Of a stretch of DNA of 11,197 nucleotides, positions 1 to 7,719 are shown one piece after another. This stretch comes from Proteiniphilum sp. (GTDB taxonomy: Bacteria; Bacteroidota; Bacteroidia; Bacteroidales; Dysgonomonadaceae): NCBI GenBank assembly GCA_016649795.1, contig JAENWZ010000045.1, forward strand, positions 1 to 11,197, given 5' to 3'. How positions within the stretch are numbered: the first letter of the stretch is position 1; each line of letters begins with the position of its first letter. Both the position numbers and the translations under genes were made by a program. The notes beneath the pieces are model-generated. The model ran no database searches and had not been told where the DNA came from. It saw only the letters and a list, made by a program, of their open reading frames with translations.

Positions 1-782
1 GGAAAAACGATAGGTTTTGTTCCTACCATGGGTGCTCTCCATGAGGGGCATGCCACACTCGTGAAGCGGTGTACGCTGAGAATGATCTATGCGTGGTAAG
101 TATCTTCGTGAACCCCACGCAATTCAATAATAAAGAAGACCTGAAACGCTATCCCCGCACGCCTGAGAACGATCACAGACTCTTGGAGCGTATAGGTGCC
201 GATATTATTTTCGCACCGTCGGAAGAGGAGATCTATCCTGAGCCCGACAAGCGGGTTTTCAATTTCGGGATGCTCGATAAGGTGATGGAAGGGCAGTTTC
301 GGCCCGGCCATTTCAACGGTGTGGCTCAGGTAGTGAGCAAGCTTTTCAGTTTTGTGAGCCCGGACAAAGCCTATTTTGGAGAGAAAGACTTTCAACAGCT
401 GGCCATAGTGAGAGAGCTGGTGAAGCAACTTGGGCTGTCGGTGCAGATTGTTGGTGTTTCTATCGTAAGAGAGCCTAACGGGCTGGCCATGAGCAGCCGC
501 AATCAGCGCCTGTCGGAAGAGGAGAAAAAAAACGCTGCGGAAATATACAGGGTTTTACGCGAAAGCACCCGTATGACAGATCAATACAGACCTAAACAGC
601 TCACCGATTTCGTGATAGGAGAGATAAACAATGTGCCGGGGTTAAACGTTGAATATTTTGAGATTGTCAACGACAACACGTTGCAGCTTATCTCCTCCTG
701 GGAGAAGAACGTTTCTTCTGTTGGATGTATTGCCGTCTTTTGCGGCGAAGTGCGTTTGATTGACAATATCAGATACAATTAA
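1..782 (+). CDS. panC: Pantothenate synthetase, 5' end outside window, apparent frameshift near base 72
   Basis: PanC is a cytoplasmic enzyme that condenses D-pantoate with beta-alanine, using ATP, to give pantothenate. Bases 1-72 read in frame 1 as the family N-terminus, including the nucleotide-binding VPTMGALHEGH segment (both histidines of the HxGH motif) and then LVKRC; that frame stops at 97-99. The rest of the protein is in frame 3, from about base 72 to the TAA at 780-782. It begins YAENDLCVVSIFVNPTQF and contains RPGHFNGVAQVVSKLF, AYFGEKDFQQLAIVREL and the SSRN motif. Joining KRC to YAEND needs one extra base, most simply a T at about 70-74, so one base seems to be missing. About 20 N-terminal residues lie before the window. 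The remaining protein is full length for the family (about 280 residues). The panD gene follows in the same direction. Identity is very secure; whether the frameshift is biological or an assembly error cannot be told here. Confidence 0.93.
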
Positions 783-788
783 GAATAT

Positions 789-1142
789 ATGTGGGTAGAG
801 ACATTAAAATCAAAAATACATAAAGCGACGGTGACCGACGCCAATCTCAATTATGAAGGAAGCATCACGATTGATGAAGATCTGATTGATGCCGCAAATA
901 TGTTCGTACATGAGAAGGTGGCTGTGGTCAACAATAATAACGGTGAACGTTTCGAAACCTATATCATCCGTGGCGACCGCGGGTCGGGGACAATATGTCT
1001 GAACGGAGCTGCCGCCCGTAAGGTGCAGAAAGGAGATGTGATCATCATTATGAGCTATGCTATATTACCGCTTGAAGAGGCGAAACTGTTTGAGCCAACA
1101 GTTATACATCTTGAATACGGGACAAACAGCATCAAAAAATAA
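789..1142 (+). CDS. panD: Aspartate 1-decarboxylase precursor
   Basis: This is the pyruvoyl-dependent enzyme that decarboxylates L-aspartate to beta-alanine, the second substrate of PanC. The 117-residue length is normal for the family. The proenzyme self-cleaves between Gly24 and Ser25, and the sequence has exactly this in YEGS (residues 22-25); Ser25 becomes the pyruvoyl group. Other active-site positions known from the E. coli enzyme are also present: Lys9, His11, Tyr22, Arg54, Thr57 and Tyr58. The NNNNGERFETY and CLNGAAARKVQKGD segments are typical. The ATG lies six bases after the panC stop, so the two are very likely one transcript, and a strong terminator follows 18 bases after the stop. 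The gene itself is intact although panC upstream is not. Confidence 0.97.
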   Translation: MWVETLKSKIHKATVTDANLNYEGSITIDEDLIDAANMFVHEKVAVVNNNNGERFETYIIRGDRGSGTICLNGAAARKVQKGDVIIIMSYAILPLEEAKLFEPTVIHLEYGTNSIKK

Positions 1143-1160
1143 AGTAATCATCATCATATT

Positions 1161-1194
1161 AACCGTCGGTTGTAGAAGCAACTGGCGGTTTTTT
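1161..1194 (+). terminator. Intrinsic terminator after panD
   Basis: Bases 1161-1172 pair with 1179-1190 in an uninterrupted 12-bp stem (two of the pairs are G-U) around the six-base loop TAGAAG. The 3' side of the stem runs into six T residues at 1189-1194. This is a classical Rho-independent terminator for the panCD transcript. It ends only 11 bases before the likely start of the next gene. Confidence 0.9.
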
Positions 1195-1205
1195 AGCATA
1201 ATCAG

Positions 1206-2528
1206 GTGTATACCAATAAGCAGATCATTAAAATAAGCTTGCCCATCCTGTTGAGTTTGCTGGCGCAAAACATTATACAGGTTGTTGATACCGCTTTCCT
1301 CGGCCGTGTGGGAGAGGTGGAGCTGGGTGCATCGGCGCTGGCGGGTATCATCTATATTGCTTTGTACACCCTGGGCTTCGGGTTCAGCATGGGTAGCCAG
1401 ATCCTTATCGGCAGACGCAACGGAGAGGGTGACTACAGTAAAATAGGGGATATTGTGATTCAGGGGATCATCTTCCTCCTTATTCCCGCGTTACTGCTGA
1501 TACCCCTGTTGCGATATGCCACTGTTGATCTGATTCCCGGCATGTTCGAATCGGCGAGTGTCGCGACTGCCGTATCTGAATATCTGGAGTGGCGCGTGTT
1601 CGGGATCATTTTTGCCTTTACCAATGTGATGTTCCGTGCTTTCTATATTGGTATTGCCCGCACGAAAGTGCTTACAGCCAATGCCGTCGTGATGGGGCTT
1701 GTCAATGTGGTGTTCGACTACGGCCTTATTTTCGGTAACCTGGGTATGCCCGAGATGGGTATAGCAGGTGCAGCCATCGCCTCCGTGATAGCAGAGATCT
1801 CATCCACCCTCTTTTTTATTATCTATACGAAGAAGACCGTTGATCTTGAGAAGTACGGATTTACCTCTATCCGTTTTCAGTGGGCTATCGTAAAAAAAAT
1901 ACTTGATATCTCCATTTTTATGATGGCACAGTATCTTTTCTCTATCGTTACCTGGATGCTCTTCTTTGTACTCATTGAAAACTACATGGGTGAGCGGCCG
2001 CTGGCTGTGACCAATATCGTGCGCAGCTTCTATACCATCTTCACCATTCCTTCACACGCCCTTGGAGCAGCCACGAGCACGATGGTGAGCAACACCATCG
2101 GAGCAGGCAGGAGTTACCAGGTACAGAGTCTGATAAACAGGATCGCCCTCATCAGTCTGGGCGTGATGGTGGTGGTCATTGTCATCGTTGCTGCCTTCCC
2201 CCGCACAATGATTCATATATACACCGATAACCCCTCACTCATCAGCGATACCGTCTTGCCATTTTACGTACTCATCTCATCACTCCCCTTATATAGTGTC
2301 GGGACGGTTTTGTTCAGCGCTGTATCAGGAACAGGAAATACGCGAACAGCACTCGGTTTTGAGATATTTACCCTGATATTCTATATGGCATACATGTGGT
2401 TTATCATCATTTCCCTGCGCTCTTCAGTAGCTGCAGCCTGGACAACTGAGCATGTCTACTGGTTTTTCCTGATCGCACTTTCTTTTATTTACCTGCGAAG
2501 CGGCAAATGGAAAGATAGAAAGATTTAG
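1206..2528 (+). CDS. MATE-family multidrug/cation efflux transporter
   Basis: An inner-membrane antiporter of the MATE (NorM/DinF-like) family, which typically exports cationic or organic compounds in exchange for Na+ or H+. The 440 residues are hydrophobic throughout and fit the usual 12 membrane helices. Family features include LLAQNIIQVVDTAFLGRVG near residues 18-36, GFSMGSQILIGRRNGEG near 58-74, and, in the second half, TNIVRSFYTIFTIPSHALG and ATSTMVSNTIGAGR. The start is GTG at 1206: an in-frame stop lies at 1194-1196, and MYTNKQI is how I recall Bacteroidales homologues starting. No Shine-Dalgarno site is visible. The gene begins 12 bases after the panD terminator T-run, so it must depend on read-through or on a promoter hidden in or before that hairpin. 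The substrate cannot be predicted. Confidence 0.93.
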   Translation: MYTNKQIIKISLPILLSLLAQNIIQVVDTAFLGRVGEVELGASALAGIIYIALYTLGFGFSMGSQILIGRRNGEGDYSKIGDIVIQGIIFLLIPALLLIPLLRYATVDLIPGMFESASVATAVSEYLEWRVFGIIFAFTNVMFRAFYIGIARTKVLTANAVVMGLVNVVFDYGLIFGNLGMPEMGIAGAAIASVIAEISSTLFFIIYTKKTVDLEKYGFTSIRFQWAIVKKILDISIFMMAQYLFSIVTWMLFFVLIENYMGERPLAVTNIVRSFYTIFTIPSHALGAATSTMVSNTIGAGRSYQVQSLINRIALISLGVMVVVIVIVAAFPRTMIHIYTDNPSLISDTVLPFYVLISSLPLYSVGTVLFSAVSGTGNTRTALGFEIFTLIFYMAYMWFIIISLRSSVAAAWTTEHVYWFFLIALSFIYLRSGKWKDRKI

Positions 2529-2540
2529 TGAATTTATCTC

Positions 2541-2548
2541 TATCTTTA
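2541..2548 (+). promoter_or_regulatory. Possible Bacteroidota -7 element for the secreted-protein/ligA transcript
   Basis: TATCTTTA resembles the Bacteroidota -7 consensus TAnnTTTG, with one mismatch. No good TTTG -33 box is seen at the usual distance. It is the best candidate between the MATE gene and the gene at 2690. If it is used, the tandem repeats at 2561-2648 lie in the 5' untranslated leader. Confidence 0.3.
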
Positions 2549-2560
2549 CCAACTGAAGGT

Positions 2561-2592
2561 GATGTGGTGATGTGATGATGTGGTGATGTGAC
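2561..2592 (+). repeat. Two 16-bp tandem copies of GATGTGGTGATGTGAT
   Basis: Bases 2561-2576 and 2577-2592 are direct copies differing only in the last base (T versus C). Each copy is itself built from GATGTG-like words. The tract has almost no C on the top strand. It abuts the 8-bp repeat array that follows. Confidence 0.9.
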
Positions 2593-2648
2593 AATGAGAT
2601 AATGAGATAATGAGATAATGAGATAATGTGGGAATGTAATAATCAAAT
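2593..2648 (+). repeat. 8-bp tandem array AATGAGAT, four perfect copies plus three degenerate ones
   Basis: Four perfect copies of AATGAGAT fill 2593-2624. They are followed in the same 8-base register by AATGTGGG, AATGTAAT and AATCAAAT. Each unit keeps the leading AAT, so the decay is gradual. An 8-bp unit is the kind of tract that can change copy number by polymerase slippage. Here it is non-coding and lies 41 bases before the start of the gene at 2690. Confidence 0.92.
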
Positions 2649-2689
2649 CATTCAATCAACACATCGTTAAATCAGTAAATTAGTAAGAT

Positions 2690-3757
2690 ATGCAATACAG
2701 ATTTCTCTGTTTTGTTGTAATTGTTTACAGCTTTACGGCTTTGCAGGCACAGGAATACCACTGGAGAGTGGGGATGGACTATTTCTTCGATAACATGGAG
2801 TATAAGAACTCTTCTTTCGCCGATGCCCGGACACTGCAGGGGATATGGTTGAAACCGCTTGGAGCTATCACTTGGGATTCGACGCACACGATTTATGCCG
2901 GTGTGGATATGCTGAAGATGCCGGGGATGAAGCATGCGGTCGACAAGGTGGAGATGATCGTTTATTACCAGTATGAAACCGACAAAGTGTTGTTTCGTGC
3001 CGGGGCCTTCCCCCGAAGAGATGCACTCTCCAACTATTCCGACTTTTTTTTCAGGGATTCAGTGAACCATTTTATGCCGCTGATGCAGGGTCTGTTCTGG
3101 CAGGTGGGCAAGGGAGGCAACTTCTTCAATGCCTGGATGGACTGGACCGGTTATTCTACTGCTGAAACACGGGAGAGCTTTTTCCTCGGGTTCTCCGGAA
3201 AAGCGACCAAAGGCCTTTTCTTCGCCGATTTTCAGTCAACCCTTTTTCACTTCGCGGGCACCTACCCCAACAACGGACTCTATGGGGTGAGTGAACAGAT
3301 ACAGGGCATAGCCTCGGTGGGTATGGCGTTAGCGTCAGGCAACCACTTCAGGGGTATGGCCTCGGCAGGTATCTTTGCCGGACTGGAAAGAGACCGGAAA
3401 GCGGATCTGAGCTACAGACCCGTCGGCTTTGTGGCAAGAGCCAATGCCGATTATATGGGCATAGGCATCGAGAACACCTTCTATGCCGGTGATCCGAGGA
3501 TGCGCCTTTACAGTGAACAGGGAAGTGATCTCTACTGGGGTACCCCGTTCCTGCAGGGCCGCTCATACCTGCAAAGCAAATGGTTTATCCGTCTGCTCGA
3601 TTCAGACCGCGTCACTGCGCAAATGAACTTCAACCTGCACTTCACGGAAGGAGAGTTGCTGTTTCAGCAGACATTGTCCGTTGCACTGTCGATAGATAAT
3701 TTCTCCAAACCGGGGAAAAAGAGAATGCATTATCCCTGGATGAGGATATTTCAATAA
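2690..3757 (+). CDS. Secreted protein of unknown function, probable outer-membrane beta-barrel
   Basis: I do not recognise a named family. The 355-residue protein starts with a clear Sec signal peptide: Arg4, a hydrophobic stretch at about residues 5-18, and likely cleavage after Ala20 in LQA|QEY, leaving an N-terminal Gln as is common in Bacteroidota. The mature part is rich in aromatic residues and glycine, with many short alternating segments (for example VEMIVYYQY, VLFRAGAF, FNAWMDWTGY, GFVARANADYMGIGIENTFYAG). That pattern suggests a beta-barrel of the outer membrane. No SusC/D, TonB or OmpA signature is visible. The start ATG at 2690 is the first that gives the signal peptide. The stop is only 11 bases before ligA, so the two are probably cotranscribed. 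Barrel topology is an inference from composition. Confidence 0.8.
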   Translation: MQYRFLCFVVIVYSFTALQAQEYHWRVGMDYFFDNMEYKNSSFADARTLQGIWLKPLGAITWDSTHTIYAGVDMLKMPGMKHAVDKVEMIVYYQYETDKVLFRAGAFPRRDALSNYSDFFFRDSVNHFMPLMQGLFWQVGKGGNFFNAWMDWTGYSTAETRESFFLGFSGKATKGLFFADFQSTLFHFAGTYPNNGLYGVSEQIQGIASVGMALASGNHFRGMASAGIFAGLERDRKADLSYRPVGFVARANADYMGIGIENTFYAGDPRMRLYSEQGSDLYWGTPFLQGRSYLQSKWFIRLLDSDRVTAQMNFNLHFTEGELLFQQTLSVALSIDNFSKPGKKRMHYPWMRIFQ

Positions 3758-3768
3758 ATATCAATAGT

Positions 3769-5766
3769 ATGGAAAGAGCCAAACAACAGATAGAGACGCT
3801 GCGCCGGCAGCTGCACGATCACAACTACAACTACTATGTGTTGTCGCAACCCGCCATCTCCGACATTGAGTTCGACCGGCTGATGAGAGAGCTGACAGAG
3901 CTGGAGGCGCAATACCCGGAATACTTCGATCCCAACTCCCCCTCGGTGCGTGTGGGGAGCGATATCAACAAGAGTTTCACCCAGGTGACCCACCGCTATC
4001 CGATGCTTTCACTGCAAAATACCTACTCTGAAGGGGAGGTGGCCGAGTTTTACAACAGGGTAAAGAAAGGGCTGAATGAGGATTTTGTGATTGTCTGTGA
4101 GCTGAAATATGACGGTACCTCCATCTCACTTATATATGAAGAGGGGCGGCTGACAAGGGCAGTGACCCGTGGAGACGGGAAAAAAGGTGATGATGTGACC
4201 GACAATGTGCGTACGATTCACAATATACCGTTAGTTTTGAAGGGCAGCGATCTGCCGCCATACCTCGAGCTCAGGGGTGAGATACTGTTGCCCTGGAGCT
4301 CCTTCGATGCACTCAATAGGGAGCGTGCGGAACAGGAGGAGCCGCTGTTCGCCAATCCGAGGAATGCTGCATCGGGCACCCTGAAGATGCAGGATTCACG
4401 CGTTGTTGCATCCCGCAAACTGGAGTCTTATATCTACTCTATGCTGGGCGATGCGTTGCCTGCCGGCAGCCACTACGAGAACATGACCCTGGCAAGGGAG
4501 TGGGGATTGAATGTCTCCGGGGCGATGAAGAGATGCCGCACCCCTGAGGAGATTTTCGATTACCTCAACTATTGGGACAGAGAGCGCAAAAGCCTGCCGG
4601 TGACGACCGATGGGGTGGTGCTGAAGGTCGATTCACTCTCACAGCAGCGTAACCTGGGTTCAACATCCAAATTCCCGCGGTGGTCCATCGCCTATAAGTT
4701 TAACGCGGAGAAAGCAGTCACACGCCTTGAATCGGTCACTTACCAGGTTGGGCGCACAGGTGCGGTCACGCCCGTGGCCAATCTGGCGCCGGTACTGCTT
4801 TCGGGGACAACCGTGAAAAGGGCATCGCTCTACAATGAGGATGCCATCAACGCACTCGACCTGCATATCGGTGACAGTGTATATGTGGAGAAAGGAGGGG
4901 AGATAATCCCTAAGATCACCGGTGTGGAGAAAGAAGCGCGTTTTCTCCTGGGCGATAAAGTGACGTTTGCCCGTAAATGTCCTGATTGCGGTACCCCTCT
5001 GGTGCGCATAGGCGATGAGGCGGCACACTACTGCCCCAATTCCGAAGGATGCCCCACACAGATAAAAGGGCGTGTCGAGCATTTCGTTACCCGCAAAGCA
5101 ATGAATATCACCATGGGTCCCGAGACCATCTCGTTGCTCTGGGATAAAGGGTTGATACGTAATGCGGCCGATCTATACACTTTGCAGTTCGATGATCTGC
5201 TGCGCCTTGAACGATGGGCCGAAACCAGTGCGTTGAACCTGCTGGAGAGCATTGAGCAATCGAAGAGCGTGCCTTATGAGCGCGTGCTCTATGCCCTGGG
5301 AATCCGCTTCGTCGGGGAGATGGTTGCGCAGAAGCTGTCACACGCATTCCCGACGATTAATCTGCTGGCGCAGGCATCCCATGAACAATTGATCGCCGTG
5401 GAAGAGATCGGTGACCGCATCGCACGAAGTGTCATCGATTTCTTCTCCAACGCCGGATTTGTTGATTTCGTTGATCGTCTTCGCCATAATGGTTTGCAGT
5501 TCTCCCTGAGCGAGGATGTGCTGGCTGCAAAAACCGACAAGCTGAAAGGGCTGACCATCGTCATCAGTGGCACCTTCGAACTGCACTCGCGCGACGCATA
5601 TAAGGCGATGATCATTCAAAACGGAGGAAAGAACAGCGGATCGGTGTCTAAAAAGAGCGATTATATCCTTGCAGGAGAGAATATGGGTCCTGCCAAACTG
5701 GAGAAAGCAGCGAAACTGGGAGTGAAGTTGATTGACGAGACAGCATTCCTGGAAATGCTGCGGTAA
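3769..5766 (+). CDS. ligA: NAD+-dependent DNA ligase
   Basis: LigA seals nicks between Okazaki fragments and after excision repair, using NAD+ as AMP donor. All domains are present in the 665 residues, a normal length. They are: the NAD-binding Ia domain (residues 1-70, with HNYNYYVLSQPAISD); the adenylation domain, with the nucleophile Lys113 in CELKYDG (K-x-D-G) and later DGVVLKVD and RWSIAYKF; the OB fold; a Cys4 zinc finger (Cys404, Cys407, Cys422, Cys428); helix-hairpin-helix repeats at about 500-560; and a C-terminal BRCT domain from about 590 (KLKGLTIVISGTFE). No frameshift or missing catalytic residue is seen. The ATG at 3769 gives the expected N-terminus. It follows the unrelated secreted-protein gene by 11 bases. 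No clear terminator is visible after the stop. Confidence 0.98.
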   Translation: MERAKQQIETLRRQLHDHNYNYYVLSQPAISDIEFDRLMRELTELEAQYPEYFDPNSPSVRVGSDINKSFTQVTHRYPMLSLQNTYSEGEVAEFYNRVKKGLNEDFVIVCELKYDGTSISLIYEEGRLTRAVTRGDGKKGDDVTDNVRTIHNIPLVLKGSDLPPYLELRGEILLPWSSFDALNRERAEQEEPLFANPRNAASGTLKMQDSRVVASRKLESYIYSMLGDALPAGSHYENMTLAREWGLNVSGAMKRCRTPEEIFDYLNYWDRERKSLPVTTDGVVLKVDSLSQQRNLGSTSKFPRWSIAYKFNAEKAVTRLESVTYQVGRTGAVTPVANLAPVLLSGTTVKRASLYNEDAINALDLHIGDSVYVEKGGEIIPKITGVEKEARFLLGDKVTFARKCPDCGTPLVRIGDEAAHYCPNSEGCPTQIKGRVEHFVTRKAMNITMGPETISLLWDKGLIRNAADLYTLQFDDLLRLERWAETSALNLLESIEQSKSVPYERVLYALGIRFVGEMVAQKLSHAFPTINLLAQASHEQLIAVEEIGDRIARSVIDFFSNAGFVDFVDRLRHNGLQFSLSEDVLAAKTDKLKGLTIVISGTFELHSRDAYKAMIIQNGGKNSGSVSKKSDYILAGENMGPAKLEKAAKLGVKLIDETAFLEMLR

Positions 5767-5796
5767 TAATTACCCGGAATATTCAATCTGCTCTCT

Positions 5797-5822
5797 TTTG
5801 CTTGCATATTTTTGTATCTTCG
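5797..5822 (+). promoter_or_regulatory. Likely promoter of the SLC13-type transporter gene
   Basis: The segment holds TATTTTTG at 5807-5814, a perfect TAnnTTTG match, and immediately after it TATCTTCG at 5815-5822, a one-mismatch version. A TTTG at 5797-5800 lies upstream but closer than the usual spacing of about 20 bases. The GTATCTTCGCAAA wording resembles common Bacteroidota start-site regions. Transcription would begin about 20 bases before the ATG at 5849. Confidence 0.5.
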
Positions 5823-5848
5823 CAAAAAAGTAGCATACCTTATCTTTT

Positions 5849-7705
5849 ATGACGACAACCCTCATTATCCTGGTCGTTACGGCTGCCCTCTTCGTATGGG
5901 GGAAGATACGCTCCGATATCGTGGCGCTCTGTTCATTGCTGGCGCTTGTGCTCAGCGGCATGCTGACACCGGAGGAGGCTCTCTCCGGCTTCTCCAACTC
6001 TATTGTCATCATGATCGCCGCACTCTTTATCGTGGGAGGCGCTATTTTTCAAACAGGGATTGCCGGCACGCTGAGTGCCCGCCTGTTGCATTTCGCGGGG
6101 AAGAGCAACTACAAACTTTTCCTGTTGCTGATGCTGGTCACATCGCTGATCGGTTCCTTCTTAAGCAATACCGGTACGGTGGCATTGCTGATGCCCATCG
6201 TAGTAACAATGGCCTCTACCTCTGCACTGAATGTGAGAAGGCTGTTGATGCCCATGGCGTTTGCGAGCAGTATAGGTGGCATGATGACCCTTATTGGCAC
6301 ACCTCCTGTACTGATCGTTCATGGTGCGCTCATTGAATCGGGACAGGAGGGATTATCGTTTTTCACCACCCTTCCGTTGGGAGTGATACTGTTAGTGATA
6401 TCTATTCTTTTGCTGTGGCCTCTCACCAAAATATTGGAGAAAAAAGGAAAAAAAGAGATAGGTGACAATCGTTCCACGGTAAAATCGCCCGGGCAACTGG
6501 CTTCGGAATACAGGTTATCAGAAAATATGTATCGTGTGGAGGTGAACAGCTCTTCATCCATGATAGGCCAAACAATCGCAGCACTGGACATCACAAAAAG
6601 ATACGCTGTCACCATCGTGGAGATAAGACGACGGTCGGGCTCCCCGTTGATCAAGACTGTCACACAGGAGTTGCCTGAAGCAGGCAGGGTGATGACCGAA
6701 GGAGATATACTCTATCTGATCGGTGATTTCGAAAATGTGCAGACTTTTGTGTCAGAGAGCGGCCTGAAGCTCACAGACCAGATGACTGACGGCTCACTCA
6801 ACCGTCCCATCTTTTCCGGGAAGCTGAAATTCGACGAGATAGGGATGGCGGAAGTGGTGGTGCTTGCCAACTCACAGCTGACCGGCACGCATGTGAAAGA
6901 TTCCGGGTTCCGACAAAACTACAACGTGAATATCATCGGGATACAAAGAAAAGATCAACACCTTCTGCAGGATGTGAAAGATCAGAAAATACAATCGGGA
7001 GATATGCTCCTGGTGCAGGGTACATGGGAAGATATTGACCGGTTGAGCCGGCTCGAACAGGAGGTGGTGGTGATAGGTCAGCCGGCCATGGAGGCCTCGA
7101 AGGTGACACTGCATCACAAGGCACCTGTAGCGGGTATTATCATGATCCTGATGGTGCTTACAATGATATTCAATATCCTTCCTCCGGTAATTGCCGTCCT
7201 TCTTGCTGCTGTGGCAATGATCCTTACCCGCTGTTTCCGTACCGTGGGTGATGCCTATCGCACCATCAACTGGGAAAGTGTATTCCTTTTCGCTGCCATG
7301 ATCCCAATGGCTACCGCCATGGAGAAAACGGGTGTCTCAGAGGTCATTGCCACCGGTATAGTTGAATCACTGGGGAGCTACGGACCCTATATGGTACTGG
7401 CCGGTATTTACCTGGGTACCTCTGTTCTGACCATGTTCATCAGCAACACGGCCACAGCCGTTTTGTTCGTGCCCATTGCTTTGCAGGCGGCTCTAACACT
7501 GGGTGTGAGTCCTTATCCGTTTGTGATTACCGTCGCAGTAGCTGCCAGCATGTGTCTGGCCAGTCCTTTCTCCACACCACCCAATGCAATGGTGATGTCG
7601 GTAGGGCGTTACAGCTTTATGGATTATGTGAAGGTGGGCTTACCGCTGCAGCTGATATATATGGCAGTGATGATCATCGTGCTGCCGCTGCTGTTTCCTT
7701 TCTGA
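5849..7705 (+). CDS. DASS/SLC13-type anion transporter with two internal RCK_C (TrkA-C) domains
   Basis: This is an inner-membrane transporter of the divalent anion:Na+ symporter/ArsB-NhaD-like superfamily. Members move dicarboxylates, sulfate or related anions; the substrate here is not predictable. The 618 residues form two membrane halves, about 1-195 and 425-618, each with the inverted-repeat signature: SNTGT (106-110) followed by GTPP (150-153) in the first half, and SNTAT (532-536) followed by STPPN (575-579) in the second. Between them lie two soluble RCK_C-like domains, at about 220-305 (with EGDILYLIGD) and 325-402 (with SGDMLLVQG), probably cytoplasmic ligand-sensing modules. This arrangement and length are standard for the subfamily often annotated as SLC13 family permease. 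The ATG at 5849 sits 26 bases after a promoter-like box, which suggests transcription independent of ligA. It converges on a minus-strand gene 14 bases downstream. Confidence 0.92.
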   Translation: MTTTLIILVVTAALFVWGKIRSDIVALCSLLALVLSGMLTPEEALSGFSNSIVIMIAALFIVGGAIFQTGIAGTLSARLLHFAGKSNYKLFLLLMLVTSLIGSFLSNTGTVALLMPIVVTMASTSALNVRRLLMPMAFASSIGGMMTLIGTPPVLIVHGALIESGQEGLSFFTTLPLGVILLVISILLLWPLTKILEKKGKKEIGDNRSTVKSPGQLASEYRLSENMYRVEVNSSSSMIGQTIAALDITKRYAVTIVEIRRRSGSPLIKTVTQELPEAGRVMTEGDILYLIGDFENVQTFVSESGLKLTDQMTDGSLNRPIFSGKLKFDEIGMAEVVVLANSQLTGTHVKDSGFRQNYNVNIIGIQRKDQHLLQDVKDQKIQSGDMLLVQGTWEDIDRLSRLEQEVVVIGQPAMEASKVTLHHKAPVAGIIMILMVLTMIFNILPPVIAVLLAAVAMILTRCFRTVGDAYRTINWESVFLFAAMIPMATAMEKTGVSEVIATGIVESLGSYGPYMVLAGIYLGTSVLTMFISNTATAVLFVPIALQAALTLGVSPYPFVITVAVAASMCLASPFSTPPNAMVMSVGRYSFMDYVKVGLPLQLIYMAVMIIVLPLLFPF

Positions 7706-7719
7706 CGGTAGCTTTCCGT

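Noticed and set aside
66..75. Programmed frameshift as the explanation for the two panC frames
   Set aside because: No slippery heptamer, stop-associated shift site or stimulating structure is visible, and I know of no panC family that uses recoding; a deletion or sequence error is simpler.
4660..5615. Several long minus-strand open frames inside ligA, and others inside the transporter and the secreted-protein gene
   Set aside because: They are antisense to strongly conserved coding sequence, lack family patterns or plausible starts, and are as expected from codon bias on the opposite strand.
7705..7719. Small hairpin ACGG/CCGT between the convergent transporter and exported-protein genes
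   Set aside because: A four-base stem with no T-run is too weak to call a terminator for either strand.
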